From positions 1-42,297 of the forward strand of contig CAZSOQ010000008.1 of the NCBI GenBank assembly GCA_964608495.1: a stretch of DNA of 42,297 nucleotides, in the 5' to 3' direction. Positions within the stretch are counted from its first letter, which is position 1. Every line of letters begins with the position of its first letter. Below the pieces are notes generated by a model that searched no databases, was not told the origin of the DNA, and was given only the letters and a program-made list of their open reading frames with translations. Shown one piece after another: positions 27,165 through 35,321 of the stretch. The DNA is from JAKORR01 sp964608495 (lineage in GTDB: Bacteria; Armatimonadota; Zipacnadia; Zipacnadales; FEN-943). The position numbers and the translations under genes were made by a program.

Positions 27165-28232
27165 ATGTCAGACGAGCCGGTACGTAGACGGATCATCAGC
27201 GGCCAGGCCCAGGCGGATGACACGGAGGACCTGGCCTCGCTACGGCCCAGGGCCCTGCGGGAGTTCATCGGCCAGAGCCAGGTGGTGGAGGGCCTCCGCA
27301 TCGCCATCCTGGCGGCCCGCCAGCGCGCGGACGTGCTGGACCACCTTCTCTTCGATGGACCGCCGGGCCTGGGCAAGACGACTCTCGCGTACATCATCGC
27401 GGAGGAGATGGGCGCGACGCTGCACCGGACGTCGGGCCCGGCGCTGGAACGGGCGAGCGACCTGGTGGGGATTCTGACGAATCTGGAGCGCGGGGACCTG
27501 CTGTTCATTGACGAGATTCACCGGCTGGCGCGCCCCATCGAGGAATACCTCTACCCGGCGATGGAGGACTTCAAGATAGACTTCGTGGTGGACAAGGGCC
27601 CCTACGCGAAGACCATCGGGCTCGAGATTATGCCCTTCACGCTCGTGGGCGCCACCACGCGGGCGGGTCTGGTGGCCGCGCCCCTGCGCGATCGCTTCGG
27701 GATCTACCACCATGTGGGCTTCTACGAGCCGGCGGAGCTGGTGGAGATCGCCGAGCGCGCCGCGCGGGTTCTCGGCATCAAGCTGGCGCCCGGGGGCGCC
27801 CAGGTCCTCGCCGGCCGCGCCCGGGGGACGCCGCGCGTGGTCAACCGCCTTCTCCGCCGCGTGCGCGACTACGCCCAGGTCGTCGCCGACGGCGTGGTCA
27901 CCGGGGAAGTGGCCGAGGAGGCGCTGCGCGCCGGTGGCGTGGACGAGCTTGGGCTGGACGAGCTGGACCGCAAGTACCTGCGGGCCCTGATAGACTTCTA
28001 CCGCGGCGGGCCGGCGGGCATAGGGGCCATCGCCGCCGCGCTGGGCGAGGATGAGGGGACGCTCGAGGACGTGGTGGAGCCCTACCTGCTGAAGATAGGC
28101 TTCGTCATCCGGACACAGCGGGGCCGGGCGGCCACACCGCGGGCCTACGAGCACCTCGGCCTCGAGCCGCCCCATCGCCGGCGCACCGACGAGCAGGACC
28201 ATCTTGCGCTGGACCTGGACCCCGAGGAGTAG
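27165..28232 (+). CDS. ruvB: Holliday junction branch-migration ATPase RuvB
   Basis: A 355-residue AAA+ motor. ATG 27165 is taken; TTG 27153 and GTG 27156 are possible. Walker A GPPGLGKTTLA (about 65-75), Walker B LLFIDEIHRL (about 111-120), sensor 1 GATTRAGLV and the arginine-containing LRDRFGI are all present. The C-terminal winged helix includes GGPAGIGAIAAALGEDEGTL and the late YLLKIGFVIRTQRGRAATPR motif. An acidic tail of about 20 residues ends the protein. It lies 79 bp after ruvA and completes the ruvCAB cluster. Confidence 0.96.
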   Translation: MSDEPVRRRIISGQAQADDTEDLASLRPRALREFIGQSQVVEGLRIAILAARQRADVLDHLLFDGPPGLGKTTLAYIIAEEMGATLHRTSGPALERASDLVGILTNLERGDLLFIDEIHRLARPIEEYLYPAMEDFKIDFVVDKGPYAKTIGLEIMPFTLVGATTRAGLVAAPLRDRFGIYHHVGFYEPAELVEIAERAARVLGIKLAPGGAQVLAGRARGTPRVVNRLLRRVRDYAQVVADGVVTGEVAEEALRAGGVDELGLDELDRKYLRALIDFYRGGPAGIGAIAAALGEDEGTLEDVVEPYLLKIGFVIRTQRGRAATPRAYEHLGLEPPHRRRTDEQDHLALDLDPEE

Positions 28233-28279
28233 CCGGGCGTCACGAGGGACTCAGCGCACGCCGGACCGGAGGTCTGTCT

Positions 28280-29005
28280 GTGAACCGAAGACCCAGACCC
28301 GACGAACAGGAATACGAGCTTGAGGAGCTTTCCCGGACGAGGAAGGCCATCGGGGAACGGACGAGCATCAGCTTCTCGACGAAGCCGCACTTCGCCGTCT
28401 CGGTGCTGGTGGACGCCACGGAGCTGGTGGCCCTGCGCGGGGAGCTGAAGAGCGGCGACGTCTCGCCTCTGCCGTCCTACAACGACATCCTGCTGAAGAC
28501 CGTGGCGTATCTGCTCACCAGGCATCGCCGCCTGAACGCGTGGCTGGACGAGGAGGGCCTGAAGCTCCTCACGCACGTGAACGTGTCCTTCGCCGTTGCC
28601 ACGGATCAGGGAGTGCTGCTGCCGGTGGTGCTGGACGCGGACCGGAAGTCGCTGGCCGAGGTGGCAGCCGAGACGCGGGAGATGATCGAGATGGCACGGG
28701 CCGGCCGTCTGCGCGCCTCGCTGCAGATGGGCGCCGGGTTCGTGCTCACCAACATCGGGCCGGGCCGGGTCGAGTGGTTCACGGCCATCATCAGCCCGCC
28801 TCAGGTGGGGATCCTGGCTATCGGCTCGATGCTGCCCCGGCCGATGGTGGTTGGCGACGAGATCGTCGCGCGGCCCAGCTTCCACGCCACGCTGACGACT
28901 GACCACCAGGCCCTCGACGGTGCGGACGCCGCCACCGTGATGAACGACTTCGTGGCCATCGTGGAGAGCGCCGAGGAGCTGCGCCACGCTACGGGCCTGC
29001 AGTGA
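28280..29005 (+). CDS. Stand-alone 2-oxoacid dehydrogenase E2-type acyltransferase domain
   Basis: A 241-residue protein; GTG 28280 has GGAGG 8 nt upstream. It corresponds to the catalytic (CAT-like) domain of dihydrolipoamide acyltransferases: ISFSTKPHFAVSVLVDATEL, SYNDILLKTVAYLL, GVLLPVVLDADRKSL, GAGFVLTNIGPGRVEWFTAI and the active-site TTDHQALDGADAA (His209, Asp213). It has no lipoyl domain, and only a short N-terminal stretch that might be a remnant of the E1/E3-binding domain. No E1 or E3 gene is near. The active-site His is kept, so an acyltransferase on some other carrier, or trimer-forming structural role, is possible. Its end overlaps the convergent metallo-beta-lactamase gene by 17 bp. 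Confidence 0.85.
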   Translation: MNRRPRPDEQEYELEELSRTRKAIGERTSISFSTKPHFAVSVLVDATELVALRGELKSGDVSPLPSYNDILLKTVAYLLTRHRRLNAWLDEEGLKLLTHVNVSFAVATDQGVLLPVVLDADRKSLAEVAAETREMIEMARAGRLRASLQMGAGFVLTNIGPGRVEWFTAIISPPQVGILAIGSMLPRPMVVGDEIVARPSFHATLTTDHQALDGADAATVMNDFVAIVESAEELRHATGLQ

Positions 29006-29726
29006 TGACCCGGCCGACCCCGCACTCGACGTAGGCGTCGCCGAAGGCTTCGCGGAACACGCGCTGCGCCGTCTCGCCGCTGCAGTGAGCGGGTCCGGCG
29101 CGGCGCACGCCCATCGCCTGGAGGTCGGCCGCCATCTGGGCAAGGACCTCAGGCGTCTCCTGCGCCAGATGGAACCCCCCGAAGACCAGGTCCACCGGCC
29201 CGGGCCAGTGGTCCTTGGCCTGGCGCACGATCTTGGTGACGCCGGGGTGCGCGCATCCGGTAACGACCACCAGGCCGTGGCGGGTGTCAAGGACCAGCGA
29301 CTGCTCGATGGTCTTGCCCCTGACCGGCCCGGTCGAGTGGACGCCCGGCGCGATCGCCGCCGCGCCCCGCAGCTCGACCAGCGTCGCGCGCCGGCCGGTG
29401 ACGGTCGCCCTCAGCTCATCCGAGAACTTGGGCAGCAGGTATACGCGTGCGCGGTTGCTCTTGCCGAGGAGGTGGGCCAGGCCGCCGGTGTGATCCCAGT
29501 CGTCGTGGGAGATGACTATCCAGTCGAAGTCGCCCGGATCGAGGTCCACCGCGCTCAGGTTGTGCAGGAGCAGATCGCCGTCGCCACCGGTGTCGAAGAG
29601 GCCCAGGCCACCGTCGTGGCGCACGGCGCAGGCGAAGCCGGGGGCCGGGCGCACGCGCTCTATCGCCGCCTGGTCGTCGTAGACGATGGTGAACTCCGCC
29701 TCGCGTACCATGGGTCGTTCGCTCAT
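28989..29726 (-). CDS. Metallo-beta-lactamase-fold hydrolase
   Basis: A 245-residue cytosolic protein; ATG 29724-29726 has GGAGG seven nt upstream. The metal motif reads ISHDDWDHTGGL (near residue 70), so the usual second His of HxHxDH is Asp. The later TGCAHPGV and FGGFHL motifs carry the other ligands. The overall pattern is that of the family annotated as dihydropteroate/ribofuranosylaminobenzene phosphate synthase-like MBL proteins; actual substrates of most members are unknown. It is convergent with, and slightly overlaps, the E2-type gene. Confidence 0.82.
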   Translation of the reverse strand: MSERPMVREAEFTIVYDDQAAIERVRPAPGFACAVRHDGGLGLFDTGGDGDLLLHNLSAVDLDPGDFDWIVISHDDWDHTGGLAHLLGKSNRARVYLLPKFSDELRATVTGRRATLVELRGAAAIAPGVHSTGPVRGKTIEQSLVLDTRHGLVVVTGCAHPGVTKIVRQAKDHWPGPVDLVFGGFHLAQETPEVLAQMAADLQAMGVRRAGPAHCSGETAQRVFREAFGDAYVECGVGRVITAGP

Positions 29727-29919
29727 GTCGTCGCCTCCGGTGGGGGTGGGGGAGAAGGCCGGCGCCCAGCACGGAAGGGGCGCCTTCGGGGCCGCCTGGC
29801 GCGGGCGCTCCTCGCCCGGCAAGCAGACGCCCGGTCATGGCGTAACCGCGCGCCTGCGATCGGTGTCAGCCCCGGAGGGTTGGGAGGCCGGTCCGCGGCC
29901 CCGGCGCGCTCGGGACCCG

Positions 29920-30549
29920 CTAGTGGGTCTCGGGGTCCCAGCTCTGGGGATTGTCCAGAGCCATCTCGCGCACCCACTTGACGTGACCGTCCACGAAGCC
30001 ATAGACGGTGCCGTCGTTGTGGCGGCCGAGCCGGCCATTGCCCTCGAAGCTGTTGTCGTCGGTGGCGTTACAGATGTCGTTCCCCGGGTCGTTGATCCAC
30101 CACTCGTCGGGGTCGGCGGAGCTGGTGGGCCAGCCCGCCCCGGGGTTTGCCGGAAGCCGGATGAACTCCGGGTGCACGTCGCCCACGAGGACCTTGGCGG
30201 CGGCGTCCCAGAAGGAGCCCAGCGCCTGGTTGCTCGCCATCCAGTTCATGCCGTAGCCCGGGCCGCTGTCCTTGCGGTCGGGGCAGTAGAGCACCTGGTA
30301 GTTGTGGGTGTAGGAGTAGATGGCGTCGTACCACTGGATGCCGAGGGAGCCACCGGCGGGCATGGTCTCGTCAAAGTCCTCGGCATACATCAGCAGCGCC
30401 ATGACGATCTGCTTCTGGTTGCTAATACAGGCCGCCTGGCGCCCCTTGGCCCGGGCCCGGGAGAACACCGGGAATAGGATGGACGCCAGAATCGAGATGA
30501 TCGCTATGACGACCAGCAACTCTATCAGGGTGAAGCCGCTTCGTCTCAT
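29920..30549 (-). CDS. Type IV pilin-like protein with H-x9-DG motif
   Basis: A 209-residue exported protein. ATG 30547-30549 gives the prepilin leader MRRSG followed by FTLIELLVVIAIISILASIL; cleavage would fall between Gly5 and Phe6, with the conserved Glu10. AGGAGG lies 10 nt upstream; the nearer ATG 30556-30558 is too close to it. Near the C-terminus HNDGTVYGFVDGHVKWV is the H-x9-DG signature of pseudopilins that are numerous in Planctomycetes, Lentisphaerae and Armatimonadota. Its job is unknown; no pilus assembly gene is nearby. Cysteines at YCPDRKD and CISNQ may bridge. Confidence 0.9.
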   Translation of the reverse strand: MRRSGFTLIELLVVIAIISILASILFPVFSRARAKGRQAACISNQKQIVMALLMYAEDFDETMPAGGSLGIQWYDAIYSYTHNYQVLYCPDRKDSGPGYGMNWMASNQALGSFWDAAAKVLVGDVHPEFIRLPANPGAGWPTSSADPDEWWINDPGNDICNATDDNSFEGNGRLGRHNDGTVYGFVDGHVKWVREMALDNPQSWDPETH

Positions 30550-30681
30550 CTGCACCATTCCTCCTGGCCACCGGGCGATAGTTCGCCGCGACTTTAGTCT
30601 ACCCTTCATAACGCTGGCCTACCAGTATCGTTCACGCCCCGGCCCACTCTCGGCCTCCGACTTCTCGGCGCGCGTGCGGCC

Positions 30682-31767
30682 TCAGGGGCCGAAGACCTCC
30701 AGGGCCTTCCGCAGCTTCTCCCTTACCGGCAGCCCCGCCACGCAGCGTTCCTCGCACTCTCCGCAGTCCTGACAGTCCTCGGGCTTCGCCGGCAGCGATG
30801 CGTAGAGCTCGTCGCCGAGGTGGGTGAGCCCCTCCGGGTAGCCGGTCTTCATGTCCATCGCCCGCAGAACCTCGGGGATGTTGATGTCGGCCGGGCAAGG
30901 CAGGCAGTATCCGCAGCGCAGGCAGACCTGCCCGTACCGGAAGTCTCGGTCCATGGCGGCGACCTGCCGGCGCAGCTCCCTGACCTCGTCGCTGGTCAGC
31001 GGGAGGAAGGGGTCCGCCACGGCCACGTTCTCGTCCACCTGTCGGGCACTTACCATGCCGGGTATCACGCACGTGACAGCGGGGTGTCCGAGGCTGTACC
31101 GCAGGCTCCCGGCGATGACGGCGTCCGGCCCGCCCAGGCCAGGTCGCCGTTGCTCGTCGGGCCGCACGAGCTGGCCGCCCGACAGCGGCTTCATCACGAT
31201 CACGCCTAGGTCGTGCTGCCGGGCCAGAGGGAGGATCTCGGCCGCCACGCCCTCCTGGTCCAGGGGGCTGTAGGCGACCATGATGGTCTCGAAGACCCCG
31301 GAGGCAAGGGCGTCGCGCATGACCGAACGCTCGCGGTGGGTCGTGATGCCGAAGTGGCGGATCTTGCCGTCTCGCAGCGCCTGATGGCCCGCCTCGGCTG
31401 CGCCGCCAGGGCCCATCACCCTGTGCCAGTCGGGGCGCGTGCTGACCGAGTGGAGCTGCCACAGGTCCACGTAGTCCATCGCGAGCTGGGCGAGGCTGGT
31501 CTCCAGGTCAGCCATAGCCCCGGCCGCGTCCCGGGCCGGGGTCTTGGTGGCCAAGTGGAACTCGTCGCGCCGGTGCCCGATGGCGCGGCCGATCTTGCTC
31601 TCGCTGTCGCCGTACCCGCGGGCCGTATCAAGGAAGTTGACGCCGACGTCCAGGGCGCGGTTGAGCGCCTCGGCGGCTTCGTCGTAGGAGATCCGGGACA
31701 GCTTGATGGCCCCGAAGCTGACAATCGAGACTTGCAGATTGGTGCGGCCCAGCCTGCGGTATTGCAC
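30682..31767 (-). CDS. Aldo-keto reductase with C-terminal 4Fe-4S ferredoxin domain
   Basis: A 361-residue protein starting at GTG 31765-31767 with AGGAGAG upstream (MQYRRLGRTNLQVS). The AKR barrel has the tetrad Asp47, Tyr52, Lys75 and His106, all present. After about residue 280 follow two cysteine clusters, CLRCGYCLPCPADINIP and CQDCGECEERC, fitting two 4Fe-4S centres. This AKR-plus-ferredoxin architecture is widespread in anaerobes and lets electrons come from iron-sulfur carriers; the substrate is unknown. It is divergent from the HIT gene, with a strong promoter for the latter in the shared gap. Confidence 0.92.
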   Translation of the reverse strand: MQYRRLGRTNLQVSIVSFGAIKLSRISYDEAAEALNRALDVGVNFLDTARGYGDSESKIGRAIGHRRDEFHLATKTPARDAAGAMADLETSLAQLAMDYVDLWQLHSVSTRPDWHRVMGPGGAAEAGHQALRDGKIRHFGITTHRERSVMRDALASGVFETIMVAYSPLDQEGVAAEILPLARQHDLGVIVMKPLSGGQLVRPDEQRRPGLGGPDAVIAGSLRYSLGHPAVTCVIPGMVSARQVDENVAVADPFLPLTSDEVRELRRQVAAMDRDFRYGQVCLRCGYCLPCPADINIPEVLRAMDMKTGYPEGLTHLGDELYASLPAKPEDCQDCGECEERCVAGLPVREKLRKALEVFGP

Positions 31768-31897
31768 CGAAACTCTCCTGTGCGGTCGGCGGACGAAAAG
31801 GTGCGGCCCCAGGGCGCGGGGCCCAGGACCCGGGCGCCATGTTAGCCCGCCCGGCCGGCCCGGGCAACAGGTCCGGCCGGGGAGCGACCGGCTTTTG

Positions 31898-31926
31898 TTG
31901 ACGTTGCGCGGGGCTCGGCCTATAAT
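31898..31926 (+). promoter_or_regulatory. Sigma70 promoter of the HIT-protein operon
   Basis: TTGACG (31898-31903) and a perfect TATAAT (31921-31926) are 17 bp apart. Transcription would start near 31933, about 20 nt before the HIT start codon. Confidence 0.85.
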
Positions 31927-31952
31927 CCAGCACACCAACATAGGTGGTGTCC

Positions 31953-32477
31953 ATGGACCGCATCTGGGCCCCCTGGCGCATGGACTACGTGGGCGGGCCT
32001 AAGTCCGAGGGATGCATCTTCTGCCAAGCAGCCCAGGACCCGGAGGCGTTTGGCGTGCTCATGGAGGGCGAGCACGGGTTTGTGATGCTGAATGCCTACC
32101 CGTATAACTCCGGGCATGCGTTGGTGGTGCCCTACTCGCACGTCCCCAGCGTGGTGGGCCTCAGCGTCGAGGACCTGTGCGGTCTGATGCAGCTTGCCCA
32201 GGCCACGATGACGGCGATGGAACGATGTATGCACCCCGGCGGTTTTAACCTTGGGATCAACGTCGGGGAGGTAGCGGGGGCGGGTATTCCGGACCACGTG
32301 CACCTGCATGTCGTCCCCCGCTGGCAGGGGGACACGAACTTCATGTCGGTGGTGGCGGACACGCGGGTCGTGCCGGAGGCGCTGCAGGCGTGCGCCGAGA
32401 GGCTGGCTCCTGCGCTTGCGGATGCCTGCCTTGGGCTGGGTCTGAAGACCAAAGCAAAAGAGGATGCGCAGCCATGA
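31953..32477 (+). CDS. HIT-family nucleotide hydrolase or Ap4A phosphorylase-like protein
   Basis: A 174-residue cytosolic protein. ATG 31953 is preceded by AGGTGG. The opening MDRIWAPWRMDYV and the zinc-binding CIFC are typical of the bacterial branch related to Ap4A phosphorylases. The histidine triad is HVHLHVVPRW (His115, His117, His119). These enzymes split dinucleoside polyphosphates or nucleotide phosphoramidates. The stop overlaps the start of the next gene (ATGA), coupling it to a secreted protein, which is an unexpected partner. Confidence 0.93.
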   Translation: MDRIWAPWRMDYVGGPKSEGCIFCQAAQDPEAFGVLMEGEHGFVMLNAYPYNSGHALVVPYSHVPSVVGLSVEDLCGLMQLAQATMTAMERCMHPGGFNLGINVGEVAGAGIPDHVHLHVVPRWQGDTNFMSVVADTRVVPEALQACAERLAPALADACLGLGLKTKAKEDAQP

Positions 32478-33940
32478 GTGACCGACCTTTCCGTGCCACG
32501 TGGATTCCCTGGGCCCTGGCCCTGATCTTCATCGGCTCGGCCTGGGCGCAGGAAGTGTCCTTCGTGTCGCCCCAGAACGGGGCCACCGTGCGAGGCGTGG
32601 TGAACCTTCAGGCCACCAAGCCCAGCCCCAACGACGGGTGGGTATCGTACAAGATCGGCCCCGTGGGCAAGGAAGCCCAGTACCTCGCGGCCATCATCCG
32701 ACCCTTCGCCTTTGCGTGGGACACCCGGGGGCGCGGCAAGGACGGAGCGAAGGCCTTCCCCGACGGTGACTACGTGGTGACGGCCACCGCCTTCGACCCC
32801 TCGGGGAACCAGGTGGGCGAGACGTCGGTCACTGTGGCCGTGGCGAACGAGATCAAGCCGCTGGACCTGGGCGGGCCGGTGGAGCTGCGGTGCTCCTACA
32901 CCAAGGCGGAGAAGCTCACCTTCAAGGCCGAGGGCAGGCTGAACATCACGCTGCCGCAGAAGGAAAAGGAGCGGCTGTACATCCCGCTCAACATGGACGT
33001 TCTCGTCAAGGCGGAGTGGGAGGAAGTGGTACTCAGCCCCACCTCGGGCGACTCGCCGGCGGTGGTGGACAAGGTCATCAGCACGGCCTTCGTGCAGGTA
33101 ACGGGAAGCGAGGGCAACAACCTGCCGGGGGCGGGCAAGCGCTTCCGGCTCAAGGTATGGCCCAACGGCTTCATTGACGTGTACAAGGAGAAGGACGACC
33201 ACTTCCCGCTGGGTGAGTACTTCGTGAAGCTTCCCGCGCGCAAGGTCAGCCAGGGGGACACCTGGCAGGCGGACCTGGCCGTGCTCCCTCTGCCCGTGGC
33301 CGTCTCGCGGCGAGTACTGCAAACGCGCATGACCCTGGACGGATTCGAGTACGTGGTGGGCCAGCGATGCGCCCGGATCGCCACCAGCTTCAAGGACAGC
33401 AAGCGGTCCGTGCGGGTGAGGCTAGGCAGCAACGTCTTCCCTCTGGAGACCTCCTACGAGGCCGACCGGGTCAGCTTCTTCGGTCTGGACGGAGGGCACT
33501 TCGTGGCCTTCGAGGAGCGGATGAAGCACACGCTCGAGCTGCCCGTGCAGGTCGTGCAGTTGCTGTACCAGTTCCAGCTTGGCCCCCAAGCCCAGAGCGC
33601 CATGAGCCCCTATGGCATGGCCGGGGGTAGCGGGATGATGGGCGGCATGCCCGGGATGCCCGGGATGGGGCCGATGGGGCCTGACGCAAGCATGATGGGC
33701 GGAGCGCCTTCTGGCATGCCCGGGATGGCGATGCCCGGCATGGCCGGCGGCATGCAGCCTTANNNNNNNNNNNNNNNNNNNNNNNNNNNNNNNNNNNNNN
33801 NNNNNNNNNNNNNNNNNNNNNNNNNNNNNNNNNNNNNNNNNNNNNNNNNNNNNNNNNNNNNNGGCGCCCAGATGAAGCCGGCCGAGGTGCTCCTGGAGAG
33901 CCAGCTCAGGATAACCGAGACCACTGCGGTGAAGTCCTAG
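32474..33940 (+). CDS. Secreted protein with Ig-like domain and Met-Pro-Gly repeats, interrupted by an assembly gap
   Basis: A signal peptide opens the protein (WIPWALALIFIGSAWAQ), then a bacterial Ig-like domain (about 24-115: VSFVSPQNGATVRGVVNLQA to GETSVTVAVA), then a beta-rich region with lysine-rich strands (about 125-375). From about residue 380 it becomes rich in Met, Gly and Pro, with GMPGMPGMGPMG-type repeats. A run of 100 N (33763-33862) falls inside it, so true length is unknown. The frame after the gap matches (25 residues ending TETTAVKS), but this may be chance. The ATG overlaps the HIT stop by 4 nt. No enzyme motif. Function unknown. Confidence 0.75.
   Translation: MSDRPFRATWIPWALALIFIGSAWAQEVSFVSPQNGATVRGVVNLQATKPSPNDGWVSYKIGPVGKEAQYLAAIIRPFAFAWDTRGRGKDGAKAFPDGDYVVTATAFDPSGNQVGETSVTVAVANEIKPLDLGGPVELRCSYTKAEKLTFKAEGRLNITLPQKEKERLYIPLNMDVLVKAEWEEVVLSPTSGDSPAVVDKVISTAFVQVTGSEGNNLPGAGKRFRLKVWPNGFIDVYKEKDDHFPLGEYFVKLPARKVSQGDTWQADLAVLPLPVAVSRRVLQTRMTLDGFEYVVGQRCARIATSFKDSKRSVRVRLGSNVFPLETSYEADRVSFFGLDGGHFVAFEERMKHTLELPVQVVQLLYQFQLGPQAQSAMSPYGMAGGSGMMGGMPGMPGMGPMGPDASMMGGAPSGMPGMAMPGMAGGMQPXXXXXXXXXXXXXXXXXXXXXXXXXXXXXXXXXXGAQMKPAEVLLESQLRITETTAVKS
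33763..33862. other. Assembly gap (100 N)
   Basis: Exactly 100 N, the usual placeholder for unknown length, in the repeat-rich end of the Met-Pro-Gly protein. The real size may differ. Confidence 0.97.
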
Positions 33941-34060
33941 TCGGGGCGAGCCGCTCAGCCCGCGTGCCCCGGCTGGAGCTGCCGGTGCGAGAGGGTGGCC
34001 CGTGGGCGTGGCCGCGGCGCCGCTCGTGAGGTGACGGCCCATTCGGTAGGTGCGGCCCTC

Positions 34061-35251
34061 ATGCACGTTCTCGGCTGCTTGCTCCTCATTTCGGCCCTGC
34101 CGACGGCTGATCAGGCCCCGGTGACGATCCACGTGGTTGCCTGGCACCCTCAGTCCCCCGGCGCCGACCGGGCCCTGCGCTCGCTTTGCACGCGCTTCCA
34201 GATCGCGCACCCCGATACCAGGGCCACGATCATGCTCCACGCGGTGGAGGACGCGCCCCGGCTTCTGCACAACTGGTCCGGCGCCGAGGGCTGGCGGCCG
34301 GAGTTGGTGGTGATGCCAGAGCTGTGGCTGCGCACCTTCGCGGACGGGCTGGCGACGCTGCCGGAGCCGGTGGTGGGCGTGCTGAGGACCCATGCGCCGT
34401 CGGGCCTGACGAACCGCCTGCGGCTGGGCGACCGCGACGTGGCCGTGCCGTGGTGGATCGAGCCGCGGGTGCTGTTCTACTGGCCTCGACTCCTCGGCGA
34501 GCGCGACTGGAAGCCCCAGTCCTGGGACGCCGTGGTCGCCGCCGCCGCCAAGGCGAGTGAACGCCAGCGCGTGTGGGGTCTGGGCGTGCCGGGCAGCGGC
34601 GACGGAGCCTCCTGGCTCTTCCTCGAGATGCTCTGGGGGAACGGAGGGTCGCTGCAGAACGCGGAGGGGCGATTCGACCTGGGGACGCCGGCGGCCGAGC
34701 AGGTCATGCAGACGCTGCTGCGCGCCGACAGCGAAGGCGCCTGCCAGCCCCAGTTGCTGACGTGGTCGCAGGGCGAGCTGGAGGAGGCCTTCGTGGACCG
34801 CAAGGTCGCCGTGCTGGTGGCGAGCGCCGCGCTGGAGACGGACCTGGGGGGCGAGGACCCGCCGCGCTATGGGGTGGCGCCCCTGCCGGGCAAGCAGCCT
34901 TTCATGAGCGCGTCGGTGGACTGCTTGGCGGCCCTGGACAAGTGTCCCTGCCCTGAGGCGGCGGCCGAGTTCCTGGCCTTCGCCGCCTCACGCGAAGGCC
35001 AGGCGAACGTGGTCGAAGCCGGGGGCCTGCCCTTCTACCCCGACCTGGCTCAGCGGGCGGCTCGCAGGCCCGCGCTGCAGGCGGCCGTGGCCGGGCTGGG
35101 CGACATCCGCAGCCTGCCACAGGAGGAATGGCGGGCGGTGCTGGTCGCCCTGGACCATGCCATCTACGCTGCCCTCTCCGGGCGGCGTTCCCCCGCCAGG
35201 GCGCTCGAGGAAGCCGAGGCGGTCTTCAAGGACACCCTCTTCTCGCAGTAG
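34061..35251 (+). CDS. Extracellular solute-binding protein (sugar ABC transport type)
   Basis: About 396 residues with an N-terminal hydrophobic export signal (MHVLGCLLLISALPTADQAP). The fold pattern is that of family 1 solute-binding proteins: VTIHVVAWHPQSPGADRAL, PELVVMPELWLRTFADG, VAVPWWIEPRVLFYWPRLL, SWDAVVAAAAKAS, FLEMLWGNGGSLQN, YGVAPLPGK and a late EAAAEFLAFAASREGQ. It would capture a sugar outside the membrane for an ABC importer. No permease adjoins it; the permease pair at 278-2424 lacks a binding protein, so they might work together (speculative). The start is uncertain: GTG 33995 or 34031 would add a basic n-region. Confidence 0.85.
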   Translation: MHVLGCLLLISALPTADQAPVTIHVVAWHPQSPGADRALRSLCTRFQIAHPDTRATIMLHAVEDAPRLLHNWSGAEGWRPELVVMPELWLRTFADGLATLPEPVVGVLRTHAPSGLTNRLRLGDRDVAVPWWIEPRVLFYWPRLLGERDWKPQSWDAVVAAAAKASERQRVWGLGVPGSGDGASWLFLEMLWGNGGSLQNAEGRFDLGTPAAEQVMQTLLRADSEGACQPQLLTWSQGELEEAFVDRKVAVLVASAALETDLGGEDPPRYGVAPLPGKQPFMSASVDCLAALDKCPCPEAAAEFLAFAASREGQANVVEAGGLPFYPDLAQRAARRPALQAAVAGLGDIRSLPQEEWRAVLVALDHAIYAALSGRRSPARALEEAEAVFKDTLFSQ

Positions 35252-35321
35252 GACGCGCGCGAGCGGGCGGCGCGGCGCCGGGGCCGCGTGGGAGGCCCGG
35301 GCGGCGGGCTTGGCCGGTGGT

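Noticed and set aside
31768..31941. N-terminal extension of the aldo-keto reductase
   Set aside because: It covers the HIT promoter and is not reductase-like; GTG 31767 has a good ribosome site and the family N-terminus.
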